Assembly (NCBI GenBank): GCA_001579985.1
Contig: LRSR01002684.1
Coordinates: 1 to 20,435, forward strand
Origin: Hypsibius dujardini
Lineage: Eukaryota; Tardigrada; Eutardigrada; Parachela; Hypsibiidae
Direction: 5' to 3'
DNA: 20,435 nucleotides
Below are positions 9,124 to 19,181 of the stretch, in pieces (positions within the stretch are counted from its first letter, which is position 1; each line of letters starts with the position of its first letter). Below the pieces are notes generated by a model that worked only from the letters and a program-made list of their open reading frames with translations, searched no databases and was not told the DNA's origin. The position numbers and the translations under genes were made by a program.

Positions 9124-11148
9124 GTTGGACTGATGTATCTCTCTATTATCTTTGGTAAGTAAAGTCACCTCTCAATTTATTAAGTGCATGTGCATTCTGA
9201 TCTGAATTACATACCTAATTTAACTGGGATTGAGAACCGGGACCGGGAATGAGATTAAATGAAGAAAGACTGATTTCTTCAAACTTAAAATAACTTAATT
9301 TTTATTGGAGTTGGAAGCTTGAGTTTATTAAACTTTCACACTACACAAATTAGAGGCAATCGTTAATAATTTTGTAGGCTGAACATAAATAAACGGCGAG
9401 AATGATGAGCCGATAGAAAGCAATAGATGTTACATTTGTCGACGCTCTTTTATGGGATTAAATTTAATTGGTAATTAAAAATAAGTAGTTTAATTTAGCT
9501 TCCTATTACTGTACTGCCGCAATTGTAATGTTCGGTTTTTGCACCCGGGCAGCGCACTCGGCCTGTGTGTGTTCGCTGAGTGCCCAACTTATGATAGGCG
9601 AGTGTGATGGAGGCGGAGCTTAACTGACCGTTATAATCGTGGCGGTACAGTACCTTGTATCTAGTTTCATCTTTGTTTGTTTGTCAATTGGCCGTTACTT
9701 TTCCACTTACATTTTTAGCTGAGAAGAGTTTTAGTGATTTTTTCAACAGTTATTAAAATTCTTCGTGTACTTAGTTCACCATCTCTTCAGCGTAGTTCAA
9801 GTTTACTATGTCAAAGAGCTTACAGAAGAGTGAGGTCCGTCACAACCACCGTCATGAGGTAGATGGCCGTAACTTTTTAATTCGGCTAGTTTCGTCTTCA
9901 TTAGGGAGACACTAGCTACAGAGAAAGTTTTATCAGAAGAGTGGTGCATGGGATTGAACTCGGAAATATTGTGCGGTCGTAGATGGTCAAGGAAAAGACT
10001 GCCATATTTTTGTGCGAAATTTATTCTACTCGTCGAACAGATAAAAAGATAAAAATGTACATATTTGTGAACTGAAGAGTACTATAGTATTACAGTAGTA
10101 GTCTTACTTGTTATATTAATTCGTTTTTCAAGGCATACGAAGTTATTTTTATTAGAGTAGATCTTGATTGTGTGCTGACGTGCTGGTCGTGAGACAAATA
10201 CCAGCTTGCGACGGGACGCGAGTAGAGAAAGCCCGAAGCGTGAGTCTGTCATAGTGTGTCCTTGTGGACCTTCAGCATGTTTCGGTATTATTAACTAAAG
10301 CATCACACCGCACCATTTTCATTTGAACGGCTGGTAATTATTGTGGAGGTATGAAAATGTGTCGGTTCAATTTGCACACTGTGCTTCCGACGTGGTACAC
10401 ACGACCGACATCAAGGACATTTATCGCCGGATGTATGATACTACTACACGATATACTGCTGTGAACAACCCTGGTGAGCTGAGTAATACCATAAGGATGC
10501 GCGTATTTTCTTTCTTTTTTACTGTTTATTTTCTTGTTTCAAGTCTCCATCCAGATTTGTTTAGTCTGCAGTTTTTTAATGAAAACCTGCTTGAGTGTAG
10601 CCTTTATTTCAAGGGATTGTTTTCGCATATGCCTGTGGACTCTCGGAAGTGGAATGGACTTAGCGACCGTTCACGTAAAACAGAAATAAAAATCATACTG
10701 GGCTCGCTCTCAGAATATACCAAACACAGAGGAATGCCACCCACAAATAAATGGCTCAATTTGCACGTTCAAAAATGCGGGAAGATGCAGTTGCTGCTTT
10801 TATATAAATAGAAAACGCAACACAACATTTTCCACGCAGACACCCTGCGGCTCTCGCGTCCGCGATAGAGGATCCAATGTCTGACCATATATACTCAACG
10901 AAAAACAGCAGCAGAGTGTCTCAATCATTTTTAACAGACAGAGATGTTGTCTTCGTAAACCAGCAAGGGATGACTCATCAAAACATATATTCGGCTTGCA
11001 AGCCGTGATTCAAGACAACCCGCGGTAATAAAAAAATCAAAAAGGAACACTGAGAAAAAGAAGAAGTTCGTGTTGAGTGAGTGGTTTCAGTCGTCAACAC
11101 ATATGAATCAAGAAAAAAATATGCGCGAGTAGGAAAGGAAAGAACTGT
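9124..11148. other. Gene-poor region with scattered open frames
   Basis: No convincing gene. An open frame on the plus strand at 10341-10811 has no domain and is about as long as chance allows for this much sequence. A short ATG frame at 9809-9916 begins MSKSLQKSEVRH and includes a possible donor (GAG/GTAGAT near 9856), so it could be a first exon, but I found no partner. A hairpin with a nine-base stem lies at 9553-9582. Words such as CTCAATTTATTAA recur at about 8738 and 9168. Confidence 0.45.
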
Positions 11149-12080
11149 TTATCCCAAGAACGACTGGATCCAGGCGGAGCTCTCGCCCGCGTCATTGCGC
11201 AGCTTGACCTCATACTTTGTGGCCGTGGCGCCCTTTTGGGTGTCGCTGACGTTGAGGCTGGCGTAGTAGGCGTCTCCCTGCTCCTTCTTGAAGACGAGCT
11301 TGTAGCGTCCGCCGTCCTGCACTTGAGCGCCGTTGACTAACCAGGCGATCTGCGGCTCCGAGTGGGAAGTGGCGCGTAGCTCAATCAGCAGGCTCTTGCC
11401 GTCTGCGGCTTCCTTCGTTGTCGGTTTCTGAGTCATATTGGGGGACTTTCGTACGGCGCTAAAAGTAGCATTTATTGAATATCACATATTGGTGATATTT
11501 TAATATTTTAACGTACATGTGGAGTGGTTTCAATTAATATTATTGTGCAATATTATTAAAATGTAAAATTGATGAAAAACTCTTAAAAAAAGACAACAGT
11601 CAAATGTTGACACAATGTCTAGCATTGTACTAATTTAATAAGGGCAGAATTAAAATAAATATTTTATGTTGGGGGACTTCCGTATGTCATCGAAAGTAGG
11701 ATTTTTGCAATATCATATTTTTCTATGTCATATGTCATATTGCTTATCTGTAAGGATTTTAACCAATATTATTTCATATTGATTGAAATAAAAAATGGAT
11801 AAAAGTGGTCTTAACCAGAGACTACTGCATAGTCCAGTATTATCCCTAACATTGTAATTTAATAAGCCCGAAAATTCAAATTAATATTTAATAAAACTTT
11901 TAAAATGATATCACTAAATGTGATTTTGCTTCTTCGTTGAACGATAATACAAACTATGTTTTTTTCTCCCTCATGAAACAAGTAATACGAATCATGACAA
12001 TCGGAATTGAAATCCATTCGTGACCCCAAAATTGGTACGGCAAAGAAATTTTGACTAATAGAGGCGTGGACTTACGACAT
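11149..12080 (-). CDS. Single I-set immunoglobulin-domain protein, 104 residues, 2 exons
   Basis: Exon 2 (11458-11149) encodes one complete Ig domain of the twitchin/titin I-set type. Key positions: the core Trp41 (IAWLVNG), RYKLVF strand at 53-58, ASLNVSD at 68-74, then KYEVKLRNDAGE at 83-94, the usual Tyr-x-x-x-x-x-N-x-AGE end. Both canonical cysteines are absent, which fits an intracellular muscle-type fold. Exon 2 starts with one base left over from a split codon. A matching exon 1 lies at 12080-12076: ATG-TC followed by donor GTAAGTCC, giving Met-Ser-Ala-Val-Arg at the junction. No signal peptide is present. Known relatives are usually modules of giant sarcomere proteins; here the frame opens with ATG and stops after one domain. 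Alternatively this is the last exon of a larger gene with another 5' exon. Confidence 0.7.
11435..11896. repeat. Tandem duplication spanning the Ig exon's acceptor
   Basis: Two direct copies of about 231 bp lie at 11435-11665 and 11666-11896. Both start ATrTTGGGGGACTTyCGTA and share words such as AGTAG(C/G)ATTT, a (T)CAATATTATT-type middle and TTTAATAAG near the end. The first copy covers 24 bases of the Ig coding exon plus its splice acceptor. In the second copy the equivalent site has lost the AG, so it should not splice. Confidence 0.75.
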
Positions 12081-12481
12081 GATCGAGGCTTCCTATGACA
12101 ATCGATGGGTTCTGACTGAAAGGTGGGGTTGGCAAAAGCAGGCGAGAACGAACAAGTGAATTTGTCAAATATCAGGAAGTGGAACTAGCAGTATTTAAGA
12201 GAACTTCGCTGCCTTTTTGTTTTACTATCTTCTGCCAGGATGAGCAGCAATTTTTGAAGTAGTCACCCAGCCGAGAGAGTATGAGTATATGAGTAATAAT
12301 ATTGTTGTTTTTTACATGCTCGACCCAGTCAACGACCGTTCAGAGGACCGTAGACGTGGGGGTGTGATTCACCCTGTCTACCCTTTAACCAGTAATATTT
12401 AGCAGCAGAAAATGGAAGCTAATTGGTCTGTTTGGTGCGTATGCCGATCATGCCTCTTACAAAATCCCCCATGTATACTAC
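11897..12481. other. 5' region of the Ig gene and spacer to the MITE
   Basis: Bases 11897-12075 are the rest of the Ig gene's intron. Upstream of its ATG (12081-12470, read on the minus strand) there is an Inr-like TTTCAGTCAG near 12113-12122 and an AT-rich TCTTAAATACT word near 12190-12200, about 75 bases apart. That spacing is wrong for a standard TATA-Inr pair, so I do not call a promoter. No other gene is seen. Confidence 0.4.
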
Positions 12482-12989
12482 CCGTTGCTTGTTTATGGTC
12501 CTTACAAGTCGGAAGCAGGACCCCTCATCCTAGGGTCAGGGGGTGAACAAAGAGGCCAAATGCATTTGTTTCAAAATTGAATCCAAAATTTGGCCTTTTA
12601 TTTCTGACCATTTTGAAACTTTTGTTGGTATAGGGGTCTGATTTTCAAAGACCTCTGGGATTTTAAAACATTTTTAAAAACTTCAGTTTTTCCATCAAAT
12701 TTGTGATTAGTTGGAGTCCAAGGTACTCATCCTAGTAATAACTGCAAATGACAGGTTAAAAATATTCAAGAATGGTTCAAATGTGATGGGAAAACGAGGT
12801 TTTTGAAATTCAAGGGGAGACTTTGGAAATCAGATCCCTACACCCCCTCAAGTTTCAGGATGATCAAGAACAAACGGCCGAATTTTGGGTTTAGTTCTGA
12901 AAAAAATCCATTTTACCCCTTTGCCCACTTTCTGGCCCTTTTATGAGGAGTCCTGGTTCTGACTGGTAAGGATCCTAAACAATCCCCTG
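12482..12989. mobile_element. Fold-back hAT-type MITE, copy 1
   Basis: About 508 bp. The right end reads, inverted, CAGGGGATTGTTTAGGATCC; the left end is diverged (GCTTGTTTATGGTCC from 12487). The two halves are reverse complements over nearly their whole length around a centre near 12735. The 8-base flanks are TATACTAC and TATCATAC, a 6/8 match consistent with a degraded target-site duplication. No protein is encoded. It lies downstream of the protease gene's stop codon, between that gene and the Ig gene. Confidence 0.88.
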
Positions 12990-13168
12990 TATCATACGTC
13001 ATACCCATGGTACTACATAACTCAACCGTCAAGAAATGTAACTGTGACGCACAGCGCGTCAAGTATATGGTGATACAGGTGCAGAACGTGCGGATAACCG
13101 TTAAGAAAACAGCAAGAAAAATAAATAACATTAACCTCCAGTTTACATTCGTCGTTGTATGTGTAATT

Positions 13169-16100
13169 TTACACAAAACTTAAAGTGTCGGTTGGGTCTG
13201 CATTGATTCGGATCCACGCCAAATATGCCTGTGTTTTGGCGAAATGGGCGGGCTGGTTCTTTGGACAGCCGTTCGTCCCGTAAGACGTCACACCGGCCGA
13301 GTAAAACTTCCCCCCTGCATCCAGACACGCCAACGGTCCCCCCGAGTCTCCTTGGCAGGTTGCGGTGCCACGAGCGGCGCCGCCGGCGCAAACAAATAAG
13401 TTCGGGTTGTCAAGGGCGCTGATGGTACCGGTGCAGTCGTCCGAGGTCTGGCTTTTCACGTCCAGCACTGCGTACTGCAAGACCACATCGATACCTACAG
13501 ATCAAAAGCCAGGGAGTTTTAGACATTTTTTGTTCCAGTAAGAAAGGCTAGTAATATAGCACAATCGAAACAGATGATTTATGACGGACGGATTGACGGG
13601 GTGTTAGGGTGACTAAGCGGCTACACTTGAAACACAACGAGACGGAGCGTTTGATAAGGTGACGGTTTATCACAGAAAGCATGCGAAACCGGATTGGAGC
13701 TTTTAACAAAATGTGTATGTCTAACAAATACGGAAGGTTAGACGTTGAACGGTCACACAACCAGAGAAAGCTAAAGACGGAACCGGAAGGCGGATAAGCG
13801 GCACGAGAGACAAGTGATAGGGTGAGTTCTCGGGATAATTACTGGACATGATTGGTCCTCGATCCATTGGTCTTCAGATTCCCGTCGGATGTCTACCTTC
13901 CATCTACCCGTAAAACTTGCACCTCGTAGGCTATTACTCCGTCTGTTATTCGTCTTTCCAACCTCATGGTCATCCCACCGTTTAACCGCCTGCCGCCACA
14001 TCAAGTCATCCGACTACAGTTTTCTAGTTAATCGGTGTGACTGTTGGGTCGCAAGGTCCGGCGTCCCATCCAATACATACCCATACGGCTTACCGTTAGT
14101 ATCACCTCGCCCTAACCAATTGGGACACGACTGTCACTTCGAGCAGTGTCCCGCTTTAGTGTGGATTCCCTAAAGTCAGTCTGATCCCTAACAGCGAACC
14201 CTCCAGGTTGAATCTCTAACGTCGTAATCTCATTCCCACCAGTAGTATTTCATCCCGTAAACATATCTGGTTTGCTATCACACTCAGACATTTAGATACG
14301 AACGATAGGTGCTACACTGTAAGTCGCCATACGACTCCTGCATCTATGTTGGCGTCAGATGTGTGCCTAACGGAAGCCATTGCCGACATGTTGCTGGTGA
14401 CTGCCGTTACGCAGACCTAATATCACATCGGTCAACTTTAGTGTTGAACCGTGCAGATACTACTTACTGGCGTCGACCGGTTGGTCCACCTGTTGATTGC
14501 CCACCCCACTGGCGATGCATTGGGCATTCACATCAGGAACCCGATCTTCCAGACATAATCGACAGGCGCAGCGACTCTTGACAAAGTCAATGTCACGAGC
14601 CAGCGTCAACAGGGCCACGTCGTTGTTCGAGCTAAACATGGTGGCATTGGGGGCGGACGCGACGTACAAACTGTGGGGAATCACCTTGGCCACTCGGAAG
14701 TCCTCCTCACAGCCTACGGGGTTCCCAAGCTTGTTGTCCATCGCGCCGATGCGTACGGCAAGGTTGTTGGCCGTCCGGACGGTGAGGTCGGCGTTGAAGA
14801 CACAGTGAGCGGCGGTGAGGATGGTCCGACTGCCGATGATGGAGCCACCACACAAACTGATTGTCACGCCCTTATTATCGGGCAGAACAGTCCTCGCTAC
14901 CACGAGTACCTAGAACCGCAAAGGAAGCTTCAATCTTGTCCGTGTGACCAGGGGCTCGTTTAGGGTCTTAACAAGTTGGAACCACGACCCTCATGGTAGG
15001 ACTTGGGGTGGGCAAAGGGGCAATAAAAGCATTCTTGCCAAAATTTTACCCAAAATTTGGCCTATTGTTCCGGATCGTTTGAAACTTGTGGGGGGGGGGT
15101 GTGAGGGTCGGATTTCCTAAGTGTTTTCATAAATTTTGGACCATCACTGAAAGTTTTTTAACTCCATTTGCAGATATTAATAAAGAGCTTATATTGGGCC
15201 CCAACAGATCTTAAATTTGACCGAAAAATCAAAGTTTCTAAAAATGTTTTGAAGCTCAGGCTCAATCCGACCCCCAAACTCTCATAAGTTTCAAGGTGAT
15301 AAGGAACAATATGCCGAATTTGGTGTTAATTTTGAATACTGCTATTTGCTCCTTTGTCCACCCCCTAGGCCCTACTATGCGGGGTCCTGATTCCAACTTG
15401 TAAGGATCCTAGGACCAGCCTCTGCGTGTGACAGTCGACGCTTTACGAAAAATTACCTGCCAGCACATTTGATTCACTTTTGCGTTCGTTCCCCCGATGA
15501 TGGTAGGAACAATAATACCGCCTGTACAGGACATAAAGCTTACATTCTGCGTTCGCGTACAGTATTTGGTTCATATAATAAGCAAATATATAGGTGTCAT
15601 TATTTTGAGTCATTTTTATTTTTAACATTCATGGTCGGTAAATTAGTTTGCGTATTAATCCCCGATGATTACCCCGAAGCACAGTGAAATGTCTGAAGTG
15701 GTAGTTCAAAAAAACTTCCAATGATCACCCATAGGGTGAAGGAACTTTTACTGTTATTGATCTTTGCCTGCGAGATTGAAGCATACATTCAGCAAAACTC
15801 TTATACTGAACAAAAGTTTCTCTGAACAAAGCAACGGATAATAAAGTTTCCGGGTATTGCGGATTGGAACCATTGAACTTTCCACTAAGTCTCTTTGTTC
15901 GCCCCTGGGCTCTCCACAAATTTAGGTTTAGTGCGTGAGGTCTTTTAATTAAATGTGTTACTAGGTTTTTTGGCTATTTAAAAGATTCTTCGCTGAACAA
16001 CGGCGAACGGCCAAAGGATAGAAAACTGCTTTAAAATTGATCGACTCACAAAATATATAATGAATTTGTTGTTAGCCGCAATGAAGCTCAAAATCAGCTG

Positions 16101-16996
16101 TATGGTGCGTTACGATGATGCTTACCTTTGTGATGCATTGTAATTGACTTATTCGTCCTGGCAGCAAGGGATAAAATTCTGTTTGAATCGAAGAAATCGG
16201 TGTTGGAACCGACACCAACAGTTCCACACGCAGCAGGTATGGGTAACTGGGTCACCGGAGTTCCAGGCGTTCCGGGGGTTCCAGGGGTAGCAACCGTCGT
16301 CCGAGTGGGAGAAGGACTGGTGCGATTCGTGCTTTGTGTTGAATAGGATTGACCGGCAGTATTGTAGTAACTTTGGGGCGTGGTACTGGAAGCTCGGCTG
16401 GATGTGGAACCTTGTCTGGTCGTGTACTCACCATCGTTGTTGCCACTGCTATAGCTGTTGCCTTGATTTCCGTAGGCACCGTTATTGTTTGACCCATAGG
16501 AGCTGTCTTCGTTGCTGCTGTACGAATCATCACCGTTCTCACCTGCACGGACAGTATTCGGTATACATGTTAAACTGATTTGCGTGCTCCCATGACAGCG
16601 GGCCACAATTCATAAAAAAGACACTACTCATACTTAGCACGTTGACAAACGCTGACAGGTCGGGAAATTCCCAGTTGAACAGGCTAAATCGTCTGCGGCC
16701 GTAGCCTCTTCTCCTGCCACCATTGGAATTATCGTAGCCTCCTCCTCCTCCCCCATCACCGTAAGAATTGCTGTAGTCTCGTTCGTTTAAGCCCCTGGAG
16801 GTATCAGGTGCAGTCTCGGTGGTGCCTGCTGCTATGCCTATTCACAAAAAAACAATAGCATCTGTCTGACAAATGGTTAGGTACTATTTTTAAAGTGATG
16901 CAGCACAAGATCAGAGTTGAGGTTTTATCATCGAGTTAACTTACCGACATATACTATTACTGATACCACCAGCGGGAGAAAGCAGGCGAATGCCAT
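13169..16996 (-). CDS. Secreted chymotrypsin-fold (S1) serine protease, 6 exons
   Basis: A 501-residue S1 protease. Exons on the minus strand: 16996-16945, 16837-16634, 16542-16126, 15521-15457, 14909-14468, 13494-13169 (1506 bases, all phases agree). Residues 1-22 are a signal peptide (MAFACFLPLVVSVIVYV). Then a Gly/Tyr/Arg-rich stretch (about 39-67, with two RRR runs), a Ser/Thr/Asn/Tyr-rich linker (87-175) and three PGT repeats. The catalytic domain starts at Ile232 of IIGG. The triad is His281 (TAAHC), Asp343 (NNDVALL) and Ser444 (GDSGGP). The pocket position six residues before Ser444 is Ala438, not Asp, so trypsin-like specificity is unlikely. The residue before IIGG is Thr, not Arg/Lys. 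CGTVG in exon 3 probably supplies the Cys that links the pro-region to the protease. Intron 4 carries a MITE. An extracellular role is expected; the substrate is unknown. Confidence 0.9.
13495..14467. other. Protease intron 5 with a sharp strand-composition switch
   Basis: A 973-bp phase-1 intron between a GTAAGT donor and a CTGTAG acceptor (both minus strand). No coding frame of interest. On the plus strand, 13561-13860 is G-rich (89 G, 51 C by my count) while 13861-14280 is C-rich (75 G, 130 C). Words such as GACGGA, TAAGCGG and GATAGGGTGAG on the left and CCGTCTGTTATTCGTCTTTCC-like words on the right resemble the degenerate tract at 8040-8389, in opposite orientations. Confidence 0.6.
14949..15424. 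mobile_element. Fold-back hAT-type MITE, copy 2, with perfect 8-bp target duplication
   Basis: This 476-bp element lies in intron 4 of the protease gene. It begins CAGGGGCTCGTTTAGGGTC and ends, inverted, CAGAGGCTGGTCCTAGGATCC. The halves are reverse complements over almost the full length, for example TTGAAACTTGTG...GGGTCGGATTTCC against its inverted partner near 15260-15295. The flanks 14941-14948 and 15425-15432 are both CGTGTGAC. An 8-bp duplication with CAGGG ends is the signature of hAT elements. No transposase is encoded, so it is non-autonomous. Confidence 0.95.
15522..16125. other. Protease intron 3
   Basis: A 604-bp intron between a GTAAGC donor and a TGTACAG acceptor on the minus strand. 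It is AT-rich and I see no repeat element or coding frame of note. It separates the linker exon from the small 65-base exon that encodes the activation site. Confidence 0.75.
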
Positions 16997-17544
16997 TGTT
17001 TGTATGAAGAAATTAGTGTATTGGGTGAGCGAGAGTGCGACTGTTTGCTTTTCCTTTCATTATTAACATGTACATTGTACTGTGGAACAGCTGAATGTCG
17101 AAATACAGCATAAGAGCAGTCGACGTCACAACGAACATGGATTACGACAAACTACTATGCAAAACTACCCACCGGTACTACATGATCGTGTTTACTATAA
17201 TTGTCTAATGGAACCGTTTTAGTTAATTAATGTTACATGGGTTCCCTGCTCACCGCGTAACTACAGATAGAACATGTGCGAAGAAGTCAGCAGCAGCCAC
17301 CACCATCCATGTACATGCATACCCACATCGCTTTATATCACGATTAAGTACGGTACTAATGCTCGATCGACATTATGAACATCAAGGTGAAACGGCAGGG
17401 TCAACGCTCACACTGGTTGTCAATTTAGATGCCCTAGCTCAGACCACATAAATCACACAAAAATCAATCTGTCTTCGTAATCCAAGTCGCGTACCACTAA
17501 AGTGTGGATTACTGTCACAAGGAAATGCTCGCTATTTGTTGCTT
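16997..17544. other. 5' flank of the protease gene
   Basis: No gene is seen. The ATG of the protease sits in CAAACAATGG, a fair initiation context. I find no clear TATA box within 100 bases upstream. The stretch contains small palindromic words (for example around CCATGTACATGCAT near 17309) of no evident role. Confidence 0.4.
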
Positions 17545-17927
17545 TTCTGAAGCACTTTGAAGGTATCACTCAAAAGCCACGAATTTACCCTGTCGACTGA
17601 TACCAAAAGTTAGGGCTCAGCATTTGAATCGGAAACACATGATGCAAACTTAGCAAGCTCCTCCTCTCCATTTGATGTCAATGAAAAACCTCTGCTTGAT
17701 TGAACGATTTTTGCGGTTGACACAGCCGAAACTTCATTGCGGTTGGTTATCGATTGCAAACGTTCAATCAACCAATGTTTCAATTTCCACATATATTGAC
17801 GTGGGTAGGGGGAGCTTGCGAAGATTGAAAATTGTTCACCGGACTCAACTGCTGAGCCCTAGCTTTTGGCACCCATCGATAAGGAAAATTCGCACCTTTC
17901 AAATGATACCTTCAAACTGTTTCAGAA
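17545..17927. mobile_element. Second, unrelated fold-back (hairpin) element
   Basis: About 383 bp. The left arm from TTCTGAAGCACTTTGAAGG (17545) pairs with the inverted right arm ending at 17927 (CTTCAAACTGTTTCAGAA). Matching continues inward through CCAAAAG(T/C)TAGGGCTCAGCA, a GCAAGCTCC(T/C)CCT block and TTGATTGAACG, to a centre near 17740. The arms are imperfect. The ends do not resemble the CAGGGG family, and I find no target-site duplication. No protein is encoded. It lies about 550 bp upstream of the protease start. Confidence 0.75.
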
Positions 17928-18429
17928 TAGGCGACAAGTAGCCAGCATTCCCTTGTCAGGTACACTGAGAGTATCTTTCATTCATTTTTATATACCGTAC
18001 ACTAGAGCGTAAACAAAGAAATGCGCTCAGGAAAACAGCGTAATACAAAACGGGTTCGCTATAAAATGGCAGCCAGACAACTTTTCAAGGCCGTCCGTGC
18101 AATACTGTACGGGTGCACGGGCGCACTTCCAGTAAGGCGAAGTCATGCCTTGACTAAAATGGACCCCGTCGTTAGCAAAGTGTTTGTCTTTTACCATCTA
18201 CCGTCGCGGATATAAACGGATAAGATAATACACTTTCCCTCGGCGGCTCGGTTGTCTGAGTATGTGTACAAACAAAGGTAGATAAAAAACTACAGGTACC
18301 ACACCCCGGCCCGAACCAGTGCATCCCTGGTGTATGTTTACCGTATCGAGCCAAATATTCCAAGGTTCAAACAGAATGCCGGAAAACATACCCGGACACA
18401 CAGGTTAGCGCAAAATCTTGATACACCGC
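17928..18429. other. Spacer between hairpin element and MITE copy 3
   Basis: No convincing gene. A 64-codon ATG frame at 18021-18215 lacks any recognisable feature. Two TATA-like words, TATAAAA at 18060 and GATATAAAC near 18210, lie on the plus strand and could belong to a distant 5' exon of the four-transmembrane gene; this is weak. Confidence 0.35.
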
Positions 18430-18939
18430 CACGGGCTCGTTTAGGGTCAGTAGAAGTCGGAACCAGGACCCCTCATGACCTGGGGGTGGGCAAAGGGGTA
18501 AAATTTATTTCTTCTAAATTCAACCCGAAATTCAGCCTTTTGTCTCTGGTCATTTTGAAACTTGGGGCGTGTGGGGGTCTGATTTCTAAGGACCCCAGGA
18601 ATTTTAAAAGGTTTTAAAAAACTTCAGTTCATCTATCAATTTTGGACTATTCTTAAATGTTTTTACCCTCCCGCTTGCAGTTATTACTAGGGAACGTATT
18701 TTGGACCCCAAAAAATCACAAATTTGATACAAAAATAAAGTTTTTGAAAATATTCTGCAATCCCAGGAGGGCCTTTGGAAATAAGACCCCTACACCCCTT
18801 AAGTTCCAAAATGACCAGGAATAAAATTCTGAATTTTGCATTCAATTTTGAAAAACATTATTTAGTCCCCTTGCCCACCCTCTGGCCCTACCATAAGGGG
18901 TCTTGATTCTGACTTGTAGGGATCCTAAACGAGCCCCTG
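18430..18939. mobile_element. Fold-back hAT-type MITE, copy 3
   Basis: A 510-bp copy. It begins CACGGGCTCGTTTAGGGTC and ends, inverted, CAGGGGCTCGTTTAGGATCC. The halves are self-complementary as in the other copies. The 8-base flanks are TACACCGC (18422-18429) and TGCACCAT (18940-18947): five of eight match and the three differences are all transitions, consistent with an aged duplication. It lies about 240 bp upstream of the first coding exon of the four-transmembrane gene. Confidence 0.92.
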
Positions 18940-19181
18940 TGCACCATCCAAAGGACAAAACAAATCTAGATCAAGAAGGCCATATTCGCTTCCCTGTTGA
19001 CCTGCTGAGAATTTTACAGTGCTGAGAATCAGTATAATAATTTGTTTAAAGCGTACCTGAAGCAGCGGTCTATTGCGAGGGTATTTCCGGAGCGGAAGAA
19101 GCATCACAAAGGAATCGTTTGCAGTCACTTTTGTTATTCTGGAAACAATATAACATCTCTGATTTCCTCCAAAGCTAAAAA

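Noticed and set aside
9082-9154. Plus-strand first-exon candidate (MVLIAMRRFGCC..., donor GTAAGT)
   Set aside because: It overlaps, antisense, the minus-strand exon 9123-9067, which has a matching phase-0 partner exon. A follow-on plus-strand exon after the acceptor near 9719 stops after about 12 codons.
10341-10811. 156-codon plus-strand open frame
   Set aside because: Starts with a non-ATG codon, has no recognisable domain, and is near the length expected by chance for this much sequence.
16543-16606. Start of the linker frame at 16606 as an independent gene
   Set aside because: The first residues come from the 91-bp intron; splicing 16634 to 16542 joins the linker in frame to the signal-peptide exons.
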